Part shown: piece after piece, positions 17,515 to 26,039 of the stretch
How the letters are laid out: each line of letters opens with the position of its first letter
Numbering within the stretch: position 1 is the first letter of the stretch
Origin: Bacillota bacterium
Lineage (GTDB): Bacteria > Bacillota > Clostridia > Tissierellales > Sedimentibacteraceae
Direction of reading: 5' to 3'
Assembly: GCA_023386345.1 (NCBI GenBank)
Contig: JAEWJT010000020.1
Coordinates: 62,001-126,000, forward strand
DNA length: 64,000 nucleotides
Notes under the pieces: model-generated
Databases searched by the model: none
Told to the model about the DNA's origin: nothing
The model's input: the letters and a program-made list of their open reading frames with translations, nothing else
Translations under genes and position numbers: made by a program

Positions 17515-18453
17515 ATGATTAAAGTTGGTATACTCGGAACTGGTTTCGGTGAAACCCATGCAGAATTGTACAAAAAGATTGAAGGATTTGAAGTAGTATC
17601 TATTTTTGGGAGAAATCCAGAAAAACTTAATAAAATCGGAAATAAATACAATATACCTATAACCACTGATATAAATGAGATCATAATGAATCCCGATATC
17701 GATTTAATTGATATCTGCTTACCTACAGAATTGCATTCAAAATGGGCGATTGAAGGACTAAAGAACAGAAAGCATATATTTTGCGAGACTCCTGTTACAT
17801 ATTCCGTAGATGAAGCTGTGGCAATACAACAAGCTGCGGTGCAGTATGGAAAGAATGTATTTGTGGATATGTTCTTGAAGTTTTCAATCCCTCATCAGTT
17901 TGCGGCAGATATGGTAAAAAAAACAGAGCTTGGTCAGTTGCTTTGTATCCGTTCCTATAATAGAACATCTCCGAGGTGGGGAGACTTAAGTATTCAAAAA
18001 AATGTGGAAACATTCCATAATCATAATATGGATTTTGTGATAGGACTTGCAGGAATGCCAAATTCTGTGACTGTTTCTGGAATAGATTATGAGGGCAAAT
18101 CAATTGTAACATCAGCACTTAGCTATAATGGTATGTATGCTGTGCTGGAGAGTAATTCCAGTTTACCAAAGTGCTGTCCGTTTGAAATAGGTTTTGAACT
18201 GTTTTTTACAGATGGTGTTTTACGTTATGATGCAGTATATGGTAGCTACACAAAAGAAGAATTATCCGTTACAGGAAATGACAAGGCTCGTGAAATAATA
18301 CAACTTGATTTAAAAGATGAATATGAAGAGGTTATCAGGCATATACAGAATTGTCTTCATAATAATGTCAAAAGTGACTTAATCGATATTGGAGACGCCG
18401 TCAATACAGTAAAATTGAAAGAAATGATAATGCAGTCATTTGGAGGAATATAA
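17515..18453 (+). CDS. Gfo/Idh/MocA family NAD(P)-dependent oxidoreductase
   Basis: The 312-residue protein has the N-terminal Rossmann motif VGILGTGFGETHAELY, the GRNPEKL and DIDLIDICLPTELHSKWA segments, and the family motif CETPVTYSVDEA, where the usual EKP is ETP. The C-terminal alpha/beta domain is complete. These enzymes oxidise or reduce sugars, inositols or similar ring compounds; the substrate is unknown. It begins 13 nt after the AraC gene behind AAGGAGAGG and ends overlapping the next start by one base, so the three genes form an operon. Confidence 0.85.
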   Translation: MIKVGILGTGFGETHAELYKKIEGFEVVSIFGRNPEKLNKIGNKYNIPITTDINEIIMNPDIDLIDICLPTELHSKWAIEGLKNRKHIFCETPVTYSVDEAVAIQQAAVQYGKNVFVDMFLKFSIPHQFAADMVKKTELGQLLCIRSYNRTSPRWGDLSIQKNVETFHNHNMDFVIGLAGMPNSVTVSGIDYEGKSIVTSALSYNGMYAVLESNSSLPKCCPFEIGFELFFTDGVLRYDAVYGSYTKEELSVTGNDKAREIIQLDLKDEYEEVIRHIQNCLHNNVKSDLIDIGDAVNTVKLKEMIMQSFGGI

Positions 18454-18884
18454 TGATTTTTGAAAAATTAAAATTAGAGGATTTTGAAAAATTAAAAGTA
18501 TTGGTAAGAGAGTATAAAAACTCTATAGATGAGAATACTCCGACTGACGAGGAATTTAATAAATTAAGACTTGCTATAGAGGGTAATTTAATCAGCTTTT
18601 ATGTTGCAAAACAGGATAATGATTTGGCTGCAATGTGTTCTGTATGTGAAATTTACTCAACCTTTAATTTTGCCAAGGGCGGAGTTTTTGAGGATTTTTA
18701 TGTATCCCCTAATTTTAGAAAAATCGGATTAGCAAGACAGCTAACAAGCTTTGTTTTTTCTCAATGTAAATTACAGGAAATAAAGTCACTCTGGGTAGGA
18801 TGTGCTGATATAGATGTTAATATGTATAAAAGCTTGGGCTTTGACATACCTCTTGGAAATTTACTTACATGGAGTGACATTTAA
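18453..18884 (+). CDS. GNAT family N-acetyltransferase
   Basis: The 143-residue protein has strand GVFEDFYVSPNF followed by CoA loop RKIGLA near residue 89, and a terminal INVNMYKSLGF-like block (DIDVNMYKSLGFDIP). Its start overlaps the stop of the oxidoreductase gene (TAATG), so translation is coupled. It is the last gene of the first accessory block and is followed by a strong terminator. Substrate unknown. Confidence 0.82.
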   Translation: MIFEKLKLEDFEKLKVLVREYKNSIDENTPTDEEFNKLRLAIEGNLISFYVAKQDNDLAAMCSVCEIYSTFNFAKGGVFEDFYVSPNFRKIGLARQLTSFVFSQCKLQEIKSLWVGCADIDVNMYKSLGFDIPLGNLLTWSDI

Positions 18885-18950
18885 AACACTTAGAATTAAG
18901 AGTTTTTGTGAGGTGTAGGTGCTTAGTTGATAAAAAATAAATTATATTAA

Positions 18951-19004
18951 AGCATAAAAATAGCTTCCTATGCTTCTTTACCATAGAAAGCTATTTTTTA
19001 TGCT
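18951..19004. terminator. Bidirectional intrinsic terminator
   Basis: A long stem pairs AGCATAAAAATAGC...CTATG with CATAG...GCTATTTTTTATGCT around a 9-nt loop, with one mismatch. It separates the rightward GNAT from the leftward DUF3795 gene and has U-rich flanks in both directions. Confidence 0.85.
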
Positions 19005-19057
19005 ATTTTATAAACTTTTATTCAAATTCAATCTTCTACCGAACATCAGATTGAGGT

Positions 19058-19615
19058 TTATTTTTTAACCGGTTTTTTACGAAGTTTAAGTATAAGCCCC
19101 TGTTGAACTGCAATATCTTGGAAAAGTGAGACTATATTTTCTGCCTTTTCTTTTGTTGTAAGCTTATTAAATGAGGTGTTTTCAGCAATCAGCTTCATCA
19201 CATTTTCTATGTCATGCAATGGTAAAAGATTTACCGCAACACAATAGAATGTTTTTTTACGCCCATCATTATAATCGGACAGCAGTGTTTGAAGAATTTT
19301 GACCTTTTTGTTCTGTTCTTCGCAGTAGGCTTCTATTCCCATTTCCTGTGCCTTTATAGCATCTTTTAACTGTCGCTGATGTGTGATAAATGAATCATAC
19401 TCATCTATACCTTCATACTTTTGGCAAGGATACTCAGAACAAAGAAAACAGTATTCAACTTTATCATGCTGCAGGCTACATTTTGCGATTGCGCAAGATT
19501 GATTACCTGCACCGCCTCCACAGCCAGGGCAATGTCCGTCCAAGTGCATAGAGCATAACTTGCAGTTAAGGCCACAAAGTGAAAAAGACAAATTTGTTCT
19601 ATTAAAATCTTTCAT
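19058..19615 (-). CDS. DUF3795 cysteine-rich protein
   Basis: The 185-residue protein has ten cysteines in its first 64 residues (C14, C18, C21, C29, C32, C41, C46, C56, C59, C64) in the CGLNCxxC...CPGC...CxxCxEYPC pattern of DUF3795 proteins, which are likely to bind zinc or iron-sulfur. The C-terminal 110 residues are helical and charged. It is the last gene of a leftward set and lies 10 nt after the phosphatidyltransferase gene. Function unknown. Confidence 0.75.
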   Translation of the reverse strand: MKDFNRTNLSFSLCGLNCKLCSMHLDGHCPGCGGGAGNQSCAIAKCSLQHDKVEYCFLCSEYPCQKYEGIDEYDSFITHQRQLKDAIKAQEMGIEAYCEEQNKKVKILQTLLSDYNDGRKKTFYCVAVNLLPLHDIENVMKLIAENTSFNKLTTKEKAENIVSLFQDIAVQQGLILKLRKKPVKK

Positions 19616-19625
19616 TTTAAGTACC

Positions 19626-20168
19626 TCAAATTCTAAAAATACTTTTCTGATTAGCGTTGTATTGCTTAGATGTCAAGAGAATAATCATTTCTTCTATTGA
19701 GGAAACAAGAGCAATAAAACATAGTGCAATCCCAGGGACAAATAAAATCGTGTTATGAATAATAGCAGCTGGCATATATAGGTACAAAAGAATTCCAGTA
19801 GCTTTGTTGGCCAAGGTATGTATTGCTCCCCATGTTTTAAATTTTACCTTTGTAATTATGAAGTTAATTATCCTTAAAATCATGACAATAGCTATACCGA
19901 TGATTGCCCATTGTGTATCAATCATATCGGTATAAGCTATCAGCATATATATAATAACTCCAGAGAAGACGGTGTCACTAAAACTGTCTAACTGCTCGCC
20001 AAACCTTGTTTCCCATTTGTAGCGACGAGCTAAATACCCATCCATTATATCACTAATACCACACAAAAGATATCCTACTATGAATAAATTTGGATAAGGA
20101 AATAGAAACAGTAAGGCAATAGATATTAGCATACGTATGAAAGAAATAATGTTAGGTATCTGTTTTAT
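19626..20168 (-). CDS. CDP-alcohol phosphatidyltransferase with probable ATA start
   Basis: The membrane enzyme motif D-x2-D-G-x2-A-R-x8-G-x3-D-x3-D is complete (D40, D43, G44, A47, R48, G57, D61, D65 counting from the start used here). Such enzymes transfer phosphatidyl groups from CDP-diacylglycerol to an alcohol. The first ATG (20132) would remove the conserved N-terminus and has no ribosome binding site. GGAGAGG at 20175-20181 points with a 6-nt spacer to an ATA at 20166-20168, giving MKQIPNIISFIR, a typical N-terminus. Several membrane segments follow. Confidence 0.8.
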   Translation of the reverse strand: MKQIPNIISFIRMLISIALLFLFPYPNLFIVGYLLCGISDIMDGYLARRYKWETRFGEQLDSFSDTVFSGVIIYMLIAYTDMIDTQWAIIGIAIVMILRIINFIITKVKFKTWGAIHTLANKATGILLYLYMPAAIIHNTILFVPGIALCFIALVSSIEEMIILLTSKQYNANQKSIFRI

Positions 20169-20227
20169 GTTAAACCTCTCCTTCTTTTAACACAGTTCTT
20201 TTAACTTTTTTATAATTAAATTTCTAT

Positions 20228-21418
20228 TTAGCTAATAAAATTATCAAAATATCCTTGAACAAGAACTACCGGTGTTCCTTTATCTCCTGAGCCGCTTGTA
20301 AGGTCACATAGTGAGCCTATTAAGTCTGTTAAACGTCTTGGTGTCGTTCCTTGTGATGCCATGTTTCCAACTAAATTATCATTTTTTTGCTTTATACTGT
20401 TAGAAATAGCTTCTTTTAAAGCCTCGCCGCTTAATTCTTTGAAGTCATTATCAGCCAAGTATTTTAATTTCAATTCGTTAGGTGTTCCATCAAGACCTTT
20501 TGTGTATGCAGGTGATACAACAGGGTCAGCAAGCTCCCAAATTTTTCCTTGAGGATCTTTAAAAGCTCCGTCACCATATACCATAACTTCTACATATTTT
20601 CCAGTAAGTTGTAAAATACTTTTTTGAACATCTTCAACTAAATCATTACATTCACGAGGGAAAAGCTTTATAGTATCTTCACTAGATTTGTTTGATCCTA
20701 ACAATCCATATAATTTATTATATCCGCTTCCATCTATACTTTCATTTAATATATCATCTAACGAGCAAACTGCTTTAGCTCCGTTTGCAAGCAATATTCT
20801 CTTAGTACGTGCACGAGTGTGTATATCACAATTTACTATGCAACTTGCATATCCTAATATTGTTTTAGGTTGGTTTGCAAACACAACTTCAACCTGAGCA
20901 CCTGCATCCTTAATTATTTGACTATAATATTCAACATAATCAACTCCTGTAAATGGATGCTTGTTCTCGCCAAATAATTCTCTATATCTTTCAAGTGTCA
21001 AAACATCGCTATATGGATTAATTCCGGCTTCATCTAGTGCATCTAAAGATACAAGCTCATTACCAACTTCGTCACTTGGATAGCTCAACATTAACACAAC
21101 CTTTTTAGCACCCATTGCAATACCCTTTAAACAGATAGCAAAACGGTTACGAGATAAAATTGGGAATATAACACCAATTGTTTCTCCACCTAGCTTTTGT
21201 CTTACATCTTTAGCAATTGCTTCAACAGATACATAGTTTCCCTGTGATCTTGCAACGATAGATTCAGTTATAGATATAACATCTCTGTCTCTTAATTCAA
21301 AGCCCTCTGACGCAGCAGCGTCTAAAACACTTTCAACTACTATTTTAGACAAGTCGTCTCCTTGACGAATTATAGGGCACTTGATACCCCTAGATATAGT
21401 TCCAACTTTTCTTTCCAT
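20228..21418 (-). CDS. Coenzyme F420-0:L-glutamate ligase family protein
   Basis: The 396-residue protein resembles the CofE/FbiB ligase family, with an N-terminal RDRDVISITESIVAR segment and AKDVRQKLG, PILSRNRFA and a CofE-like metal/GTP region later (GDGAFKDP, PAYTKGLDG). CofE adds glutamate to F420-0 using GTP. At 396 residues it is longer than archaeal CofE (about 250), matching a Firmicute subgroup of uncertain function. No other F420 gene is visible. It is divergent from a LysR gene, likely its regulator, and starts behind TGGAGGTTA. Confidence 0.7.
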   Translation of the reverse strand: MERKVGTISRGIKCPIIRQGDDLSKIVVESVLDAAASEGFELRDRDVISITESIVARSQGNYVSVEAIAKDVRQKLGGETIGVIFPILSRNRFAICLKGIAMGAKKVVLMLSYPSDEVGNELVSLDALDEAGINPYSDVLTLERYRELFGENKHPFTGVDYVEYYSQIIKDAGAQVEVVFANQPKTILGYASCIVNCDIHTRARTKRILLANGAKAVCSLDDILNESIDGSGYNKLYGLLGSNKSSEDTIKLFPRECNDLVEDVQKSILQLTGKYVEVMVYGDGAFKDPQGKIWELADPVVSPAYTKGLDGTPNELKLKYLADNDFKELSGEALKEAISNSIKQKNDNLVGNMASQGTTPRRLTDLIGSLCDLTSGSGDKGTPVVLVQGYFDNFIS

Positions 21419-21475
21419 GAATTAACCTCCAATAAGCTTTTTATAGCGTCATAAAATTAGATTTTTTATTTAACT

Positions 21476-21496
21476 AAGAAAGTTTTTAACTTTCTT
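21476..21496. promoter_or_regulatory. Inverted repeat in the divergent LysR / F420-ligase-like promoter region
   Basis: AAGAAAGTT (21476-21484) and AACTTTCTT (21488-21496) form perfect 9-bp arms around TTT, ending just before the -35 of the LysR gene. It is placed as an operator for autoregulation and divergent control would be; it could alternatively act as a hairpin. Confidence 0.5.
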
Positions 21497-21497
21497 G

Positions 21498-21526
21498 TTT
21501 ACAAACTTATGTTTATATTATACTAT
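21498..21526 (+). promoter_or_regulatory. Promoter of the LysR gene
   Basis: TTTACA (21498-21503), a 17-nt spacer and TACTAT (21521-21526) form a good sigma-A-type promoter about 55 nt before the LysR start. Confidence 0.55.
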
Positions 21527-21582
21527 TAAAACATACATAAGTAAAATTAAAATTTTAATAAAATGATATAAGGAGAGCTTAT

Positions 21583-22452
21583 ATGAACATAAAACTCGGT
21601 CAATACAAGATATTTAACGAGGCGGCCTCAACCTTGTCGTTCTCATTGGCTGCAAAAAATCTTTTTATGACGCAGTCAGCAGTTTCACAAGCAATCAATT
21701 CATTAGAAAAAGAATTAGACACAACTTTATTTATACGTCAAGCGAAAAGCGTAACATTGACAAAAGAGGGACTTATTTTACATCAGCATATTAATAACGC
21801 CCTAGAATTAATTACAAGTGCTGAAAATCAAATACAAAATTTTAAGGAGCTAAAGGGTGGAGAACTAGTAATCGGAGCTAGTGATACAATAAGTCAATAC
21901 TTTCTCACGCCTTATCTTGTTTTGTTTCACAAACAGTACCCAAGTGTAAAAATAAAGGTTTTAAACAGAACAAGCTTAGAAATGATAGAGCTTATGAAAT
22001 CTGGACAGATAGACTTAGGATTTTTAAATATGCCAATAATTGATGATACATTGACGATAAAGGAATGTTTAAAAATACATGATATTTTTGTTTCGGCAAA
22101 TAAGGATGACAAGGTTTATTCTAATAAGGAAATATCTAAAATGCCTCTCATACTTATAGAGAAAAATACTAGCTCAAGACAATTTATAGATAAGCATTTT
22201 GCAAGAAGTGGTATATTATTGCAGACTAAAATAGAATTAGGAGCTCATGAGTTGCTTTTAAAGCTTGCACAAGTTAATTTAGGAATTTCCTGCGTAATAA
22301 AAGAATTTTCATTGGAATATTTAAATCAAGGTTTAATACATGAAATTAAATTAGAAGAACCATTACCTGAAAGAAGTATTGCATACGCATATTTAAAAAG
22401 AAGGACTTTGTCAGCATCAGCAACTAAATTTATTGAGCTTTGTAAATTATAG
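21583..22452 (+). CDS. LysR family transcriptional regulator
   Basis: The 289-residue protein has the LysR winged helix-turn-helix at residues 1-60 (FNEAASTLSFSLAAKNLFMTQSAVSQAINSLE pattern) and a periplasmic-binding-like effector domain from about residue 90. It is divergently transcribed from the F420-ligase-like operon, the usual arrangement of a LysR regulator and its target, and a 9-bp inverted repeat lies between. The effector is unknown. The start follows AAGGAGAG. Confidence 0.9.
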   Translation: MNIKLGQYKIFNEAASTLSFSLAAKNLFMTQSAVSQAINSLEKELDTTLFIRQAKSVTLTKEGLILHQHINNALELITSAENQIQNFKELKGGELVIGASDTISQYFLTPYLVLFHKQYPSVKIKVLNRTSLEMIELMKSGQIDLGFLNMPIIDDTLTIKECLKIHDIFVSANKDDKVYSNKEISKMPLILIEKNTSSRQFIDKHFARSGILLQTKIELGAHELLLKLAQVNLGISCVIKEFSLEYLNQGLIHEIKLEEPLPERSIAYAYLKRRTLSASATKFIELCKL

Positions 22453-22470
22453 AAATTCGGGGAATAATTG

Positions 22471-22499
22471 TTGAATTACATATTTACTGAGTGTATAAT
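22471..22499 (+). promoter_or_regulatory. Promoter upstream of the rhomboid gene
   Basis: TTGAAT (22471-22476), a 17-nt spacer and a perfect TATAAT (22494-22499) lie about 120 nt before the rhomboid start. Confidence 0.6.
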
Positions 22500-22622
22500 A
22501 ATTATATATCATCACAATAATATTATGTAATTACACAAAATATCAGAGTATATTTTATTTAACTTATGGTGTTTATAATCCAGTAGTTGCAAACTAAAAA
22601 CAATGTATTTGGAGGGGTAGAA

Positions 22623-23378
22623 GTGGTTAAAAAAATTTTTTTATCTAGGGGACTATGCTTTCCTTACATATCATTAATCTTGATTATTAGCTGTTTGATA
22701 GTATCAATACCAGCTCATTATAATGCTCCATTATACTCTTATCTTGTTCCTTGGAATAGTGTATATCAAAATTATCAACTTTTTACTTCGCAATTTGTAC
22801 ATGGCAATATGATTGGTTTTGGCGGTATGTCCTTTGAATTGCATTTATTTACCAATATTATTACCATTGTTTTCTTTGGAGCATTTTGTGAAAGAATTTT
22901 GGGGTCCTCCAAGATATTAATTTTGTCAGTTATTTCGGTTTTTGCTAATATCTTTACAAGACTTATGATCAGTAGCTTTGGTACAGGTATATCAGGTGTT
23001 TCTTGGTCATATATACCATTGGCTGTATATATATCTTTTAAAATTTATAAATATGAAAAAGAGAAATTCTTTTTAAGTGCTATTAATCTATTAATGCTCG
23101 TTTTATTTGCTCTAGCTTTGTTTGGAGTTACAATAGGAAACTTTATAATGGGGTGGAATACTAACAATTTGTTTCATTTGGTAGCAACATTGCTAGGTTT
23201 TGTATTTTTGATTATTTGGAAAAAAGATATAGATTGTATATTTAATTATATGATTATAAATCAAACAGAAAAAGTAACTTTGTATAAATTAACAATATTA
23301 GATAAGCTTTCAGTTTTTGTTTCGTTAGCAGTTTTAGCTGTATTAAGTAAAATAATAATTACATTTTTTTCTGTATGA
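22623..23378 (+). CDS. Rhomboid family intramembrane serine protease
   Basis: From the GTG at 22623 (behind GGAGGGG, spacer 5) the protein has 251 residues and about six membrane segments. It carries the rhomboid active-site set: H74 and N78 in the second helix (HLFTN), the GISG nucleophile motif with S124, and H185 in the last helix (FHLVATLLGF); the spacing fits GlpG. Rhomboids cleave membrane proteins within the bilayer. The longer frame from 22587 has no ribosome binding site. Confidence 0.75.
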   Translation: MVKKIFLSRGLCFPYISLILIISCLIVSIPAHYNAPLYSYLVPWNSVYQNYQLFTSQFVHGNMIGFGGMSFELHLFTNIITIVFFGAFCERILGSSKILILSVISVFANIFTRLMISSFGTGISGVSWSYIPLAVYISFKIYKYEKEKFFLSAINLLMLVLFALALFGVTIGNFIMGWNTNNLFHLVATLLGFVFLIIWKKDIDCIFNYMIINQTEKVTLYKLTILDKLSVFVSLAVLAVLSKIIITFFSV

Positions 23379-23443
23379 TTAAATTTTGCAGGCTAAAGTA
23401 TAGCAATAAACAGTTGATATTTTGCAAACTAATGGGAGGGAAG

Positions 23444-24226
23444 ATGAAAAATATTATTTTTATTGAGGGGGTATCGGGAGTTGGTAAATCGACTACTGTG
23501 CATAAATTAAGTGAAAAATTACGAAGCCTTGGTTATTCGACAATAAGCTATATAGAAGGAGATTCAGATAGTCCTCTTGATTTGTGCTGGGTCGCTTATT
23601 TAGATAGATTTGAGTATGAAAATTTATTGATGTCCTATCCTGTATTTTCTGATACTCTTTCAAAGAATGTTATTTATAAAGATGAATATATTCTACTTAG
23701 ATATCAAATTGGACAAACACCCCTATATTCACAAGAGCTTCACGAAAGATTACATAAATTTGAATTTTGCTACAATCCAAATAACAATATTGTGCCTTTA
23801 TCAAAATTCACAGAAGTATTTGTGAATTTATGGAAACAATTTGCTCAAAGTGACGCTATAGAGTATGACTATGCAGTTTTTGATGCTTCACTTGTAGCTC
23901 ATATGACTAATGATTTAATTCGCAATTATAATGCTTCTAAGAGTGAATTAGTAAATCATATAGAAAAATTACTTCAAACAATTCACAGCTTAAATCCAGT
24001 TATATTTTATTTATCGTCGGAGGATGTACGAAAACGTCTGATAAAGGCACGCCAAAGTCGGGGACAAACTTATCCTGACGATGAAAGAATTAATTTTTGG
24101 GAAAAACGCAAACAGATGGATTTATCTGTTATCCCAGACCTTTCTGTTAAATCACATATGATAGATATTAAAAATGATAACTGGGATTTAGTGATTTCTA
24201 AAATAATATCACAGCTTGCAGAATAA
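23444..24226 (+). CDS. P-loop kinase-like protein
   Basis: Starting at ATG 23444 (behind GGGAGGGA) the 260-residue protein opens with a beta strand and Walker A motif (IFIEGVSGVGKSTT, residues about 4-17), typical of small-molecule or nucleotide kinases. Later blocks include YAVFDASLVAHMTN (probable Walker B region) and an Arg-rich lid KRLIKARQSRG. It might phosphorylate a nucleoside, an antibiotic or another metabolite; I cannot tell which. It follows the rhomboid gene closely on the same strand. Confidence 0.65.
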   Translation: MKNIIFIEGVSGVGKSTTVHKLSEKLRSLGYSTISYIEGDSDSPLDLCWVAYLDRFEYENLLMSYPVFSDTLSKNVIYKDEYILLRYQIGQTPLYSQELHERLHKFEFCYNPNNNIVPLSKFTEVFVNLWKQFAQSDAIEYDYAVFDASLVAHMTNDLIRNYNASKSELVNHIEKLLQTIHSLNPVIFYLSSEDVRKRLIKARQSRGQTYPDDERINFWEKRKQMDLSVIPDLSVKSHMIDIKNDNWDLVISKIISQLAE

Positions 24227-24278
24227 GAGCTTCAGTTTATATATAAATTAAAAATATTAATAAATTGGAGTGTATATA

Positions 24279-24308
24279 ATGAGAGCAGAACAGGAAATGT
24301 TTGATTAG
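24279..24308 (+). pseudogene. N-terminal relic resembling an aminoglycoside 6-adenylyltransferase
   Basis: Behind a ribosome binding site (TTGGAG) an ATG opens nine codons, MRAEQEMFD, then a stop. This is close to the start of AadE-type streptomycin 6-adenylyltransferases, which in my memory begin MRxExEMxDL. Only this N-terminus remains. The match is short, so confidence is limited, but the ribosome binding site and exact family-like start favour a deleted gene over chance. Confidence 0.45.
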
Positions 24309-24367
24309 TATGAAAAAAATAAAATATAAGACTAAAGAATGATGTTAATAATAATTAATTCAAAGAG

Positions 24368-25276
24368 GTGGTTGAAATAGCTGAAAATAGATACTTTAAA
24401 ATGATTTATTTATTATTGGAAAAAGGAAGAATGACTGCTCCTCAGCTAGCAAAGCATTTTGAAGTATCTGTAAGAACGATTTATAGAGATATTGATATAT
24501 TGAGTTCTGCAGGTATTCCAATATATACTACACAAGGAAAAGGCGGAGGCATATATATTCAAGATAATTTTGTCCTAAATAAATCAATGCTTTCAGAGCA
24601 GGAACAAAGACAAATACTAATGGCGCTACATAGTATAAATGCTGTCAAGGCTGAGAATACAGATGTGCTTTTGTCAAAGCTAAGCGGTACTTTTCATAAA
24701 CAAAACATTAACTGGATTGAAGTTGATTTTTCTAGTTGGATAAAAAACAGAAAGTATGAAAATGTTTTTGAAATATTAAAAACTGCTATCTTTCAAAGTA
24801 AGCGTGTTACGTTTAACTATTCCAGCGGTAAAGGTGAATCAATCAAACGATTAGTTGAGCCGCTTAAGCTTGCATTTAAAAATGTAGACTGGTTTTTATA
24901 CGGGTATTGCTGTTTACGCGAGGATTACAGGATATTTAAATTAGCTAGGATAAGGGATATTGAAATTACTACTGAGGTTTTTTCACGCCCAATACCCTCT
25001 CAGATATTTGGAGATATAGAACATCATCATGAAAAATTTGTTTCTTTGAAACTGCTATTTGAAAAGGAGTTGGCTTACAAGGTTTATGATTATTTTGACT
25101 CAATTACGCAGAGAGAAGATGGAAAATTATTAGTAGAAGTATCTTTGCCATATAATGAAGGGTTGTATAGCTTTATATTATCTTTTTGTGACAAGGTTGA
25201 AATTATAGAACCAGAAGAAATACGTAAAGAAATTATAGAAAAAATAAAAAATATTCAAAACAAGTATATAACATGA
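24368..25276 (+). CDS. HTH-WYL transcriptional regulator (YobV/DeoR type)
   Basis: The protein has an N-terminal winged helix-turn-helix (APQLAKHFEVSVRTIYRDIDILSSAGIPIY) and a WYL domain from about residue 140 (KRLVEPLKLAFKNVDWFLYGYC), a ligand-sensing fold. The start is unclear: the GTG at 24368 overlaps the ribosome binding site AAAGAGG, whereas an ATA at 24377 sits 5-6 nt behind it and would give MAENRYFK, the usual N-terminus of this family. It probably controls the two GyrI-like genes downstream. Confidence 0.88.
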   Translation: MVEIAENRYFKMIYLLLEKGRMTAPQLAKHFEVSVRTIYRDIDILSSAGIPIYTTQGKGGGIYIQDNFVLNKSMLSEQEQRQILMALHSINAVKAENTDVLLSKLSGTFHKQNINWIEVDFSSWIKNRKYENVFEILKTAIFQSKRVTFNYSSGKGESIKRLVEPLKLAFKNVDWFLYGYCCLREDYRIFKLARIRDIEITTEVFSRPIPSQIFGDIEHHHEKFVSLKLLFEKELAYKVYDYFDSITQREDGKLLVEVSLPYNEGLYSFILSFCDKVEIIEPEEIRKEIIEKIKNIQNKYIT

Positions 25277-25391
25277 CACAGGGTTTCAGGTTATATATGA
25301 TATAATGCTTCTAAAGATAGTGCAAAGTAATTATTGTGACTAAAAAAACAATAAAATTTAAAAACTGCACGTTTAAAGGAGATAGAATTAT

Positions 25392-26024
25392 ATGAAATAT
25401 GAATGGAAAAAACATGAAAAAGAATTTTATAGTGTTAAAGAAAAACCGTCAATTACAATAGCCCCGCGTCAAAACTATATCATGATTAGTGGAAAAGGAA
25501 ATCCAAATAATGATGATTTTTCTGAAAGAGTTGGTGTTCTTTACTCTCTTGCTTATTCTATTAAAATGAAATATAAGCAATTATATGCTAATTCAAAACT
25601 AGATAAGCAATCAGATTACAGCGATTTTGCAGTATTTCCACTCGAAGGAGTTTGGACTTCTTCTAATCCGAGCAATCCCTTAGACAAGGATAGCTTTGTT
25701 TATACAATAATGATTAAACAGCCTAATTTTATCACAAAAGAGATGTTTAAAGAGGCATACGAAGAGGTCAGAAAGAAAAAGCCGAGTGTATTGCTAAAGG
25801 ACGTAATTTTTGAAGAAATGGAAGATTGTGAATGTATTCAAATACTGCATTCTGGCACATTTGACAGTGAGCCTGAGTCTTTTGCGAAGATGGATATTTT
25901 TGCAAAAGATAATCAATTGGAGAGAATTAATTACTATCACAGAGAGATATACCTTAGCGATGCTCGAAAAACTGTACCTGAAAAGAGAAAAACAATCCTA
26001 CGTTATCAAGTTAAGAAAATATAA
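25392..26024 (+). CDS. GyrI-like small-molecule-binding protein (first of a tandem pair)
   Basis: The 210-residue protein has the GyrI/SOUL-like fold signature of the YdhE/TenA-unrelated GyrI group: ITIAPRQNYIMISGKGNPN, FSERVGVLYSLAYSIK, and a late HREIYLSDARKTVPEKRKTILRYQV. GyrI-like proteins bind drugs or act as hydrolases of cyclopropanoid toxins. It is 25-30% similar by eye to the following gene and lies behind a WYL regulator. The start follows AAAGGAGA. Confidence 0.75.
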   Translation: MKYEWKKHEKEFYSVKEKPSITIAPRQNYIMISGKGNPNNDDFSERVGVLYSLAYSIKMKYKQLYANSKLDKQSDYSDFAVFPLEGVWTSSNPSNPLDKDSFVYTIMIKQPNFITKEMFKEAYEEVRKKKPSVLLKDVIFEEMEDCECIQILHSGTFDSEPESFAKMDIFAKDNQLERINYYHREIYLSDARKTVPEKRKTILRYQVKKI

Positions 26025-26039
26025 TTGTAGGTAAAATTT

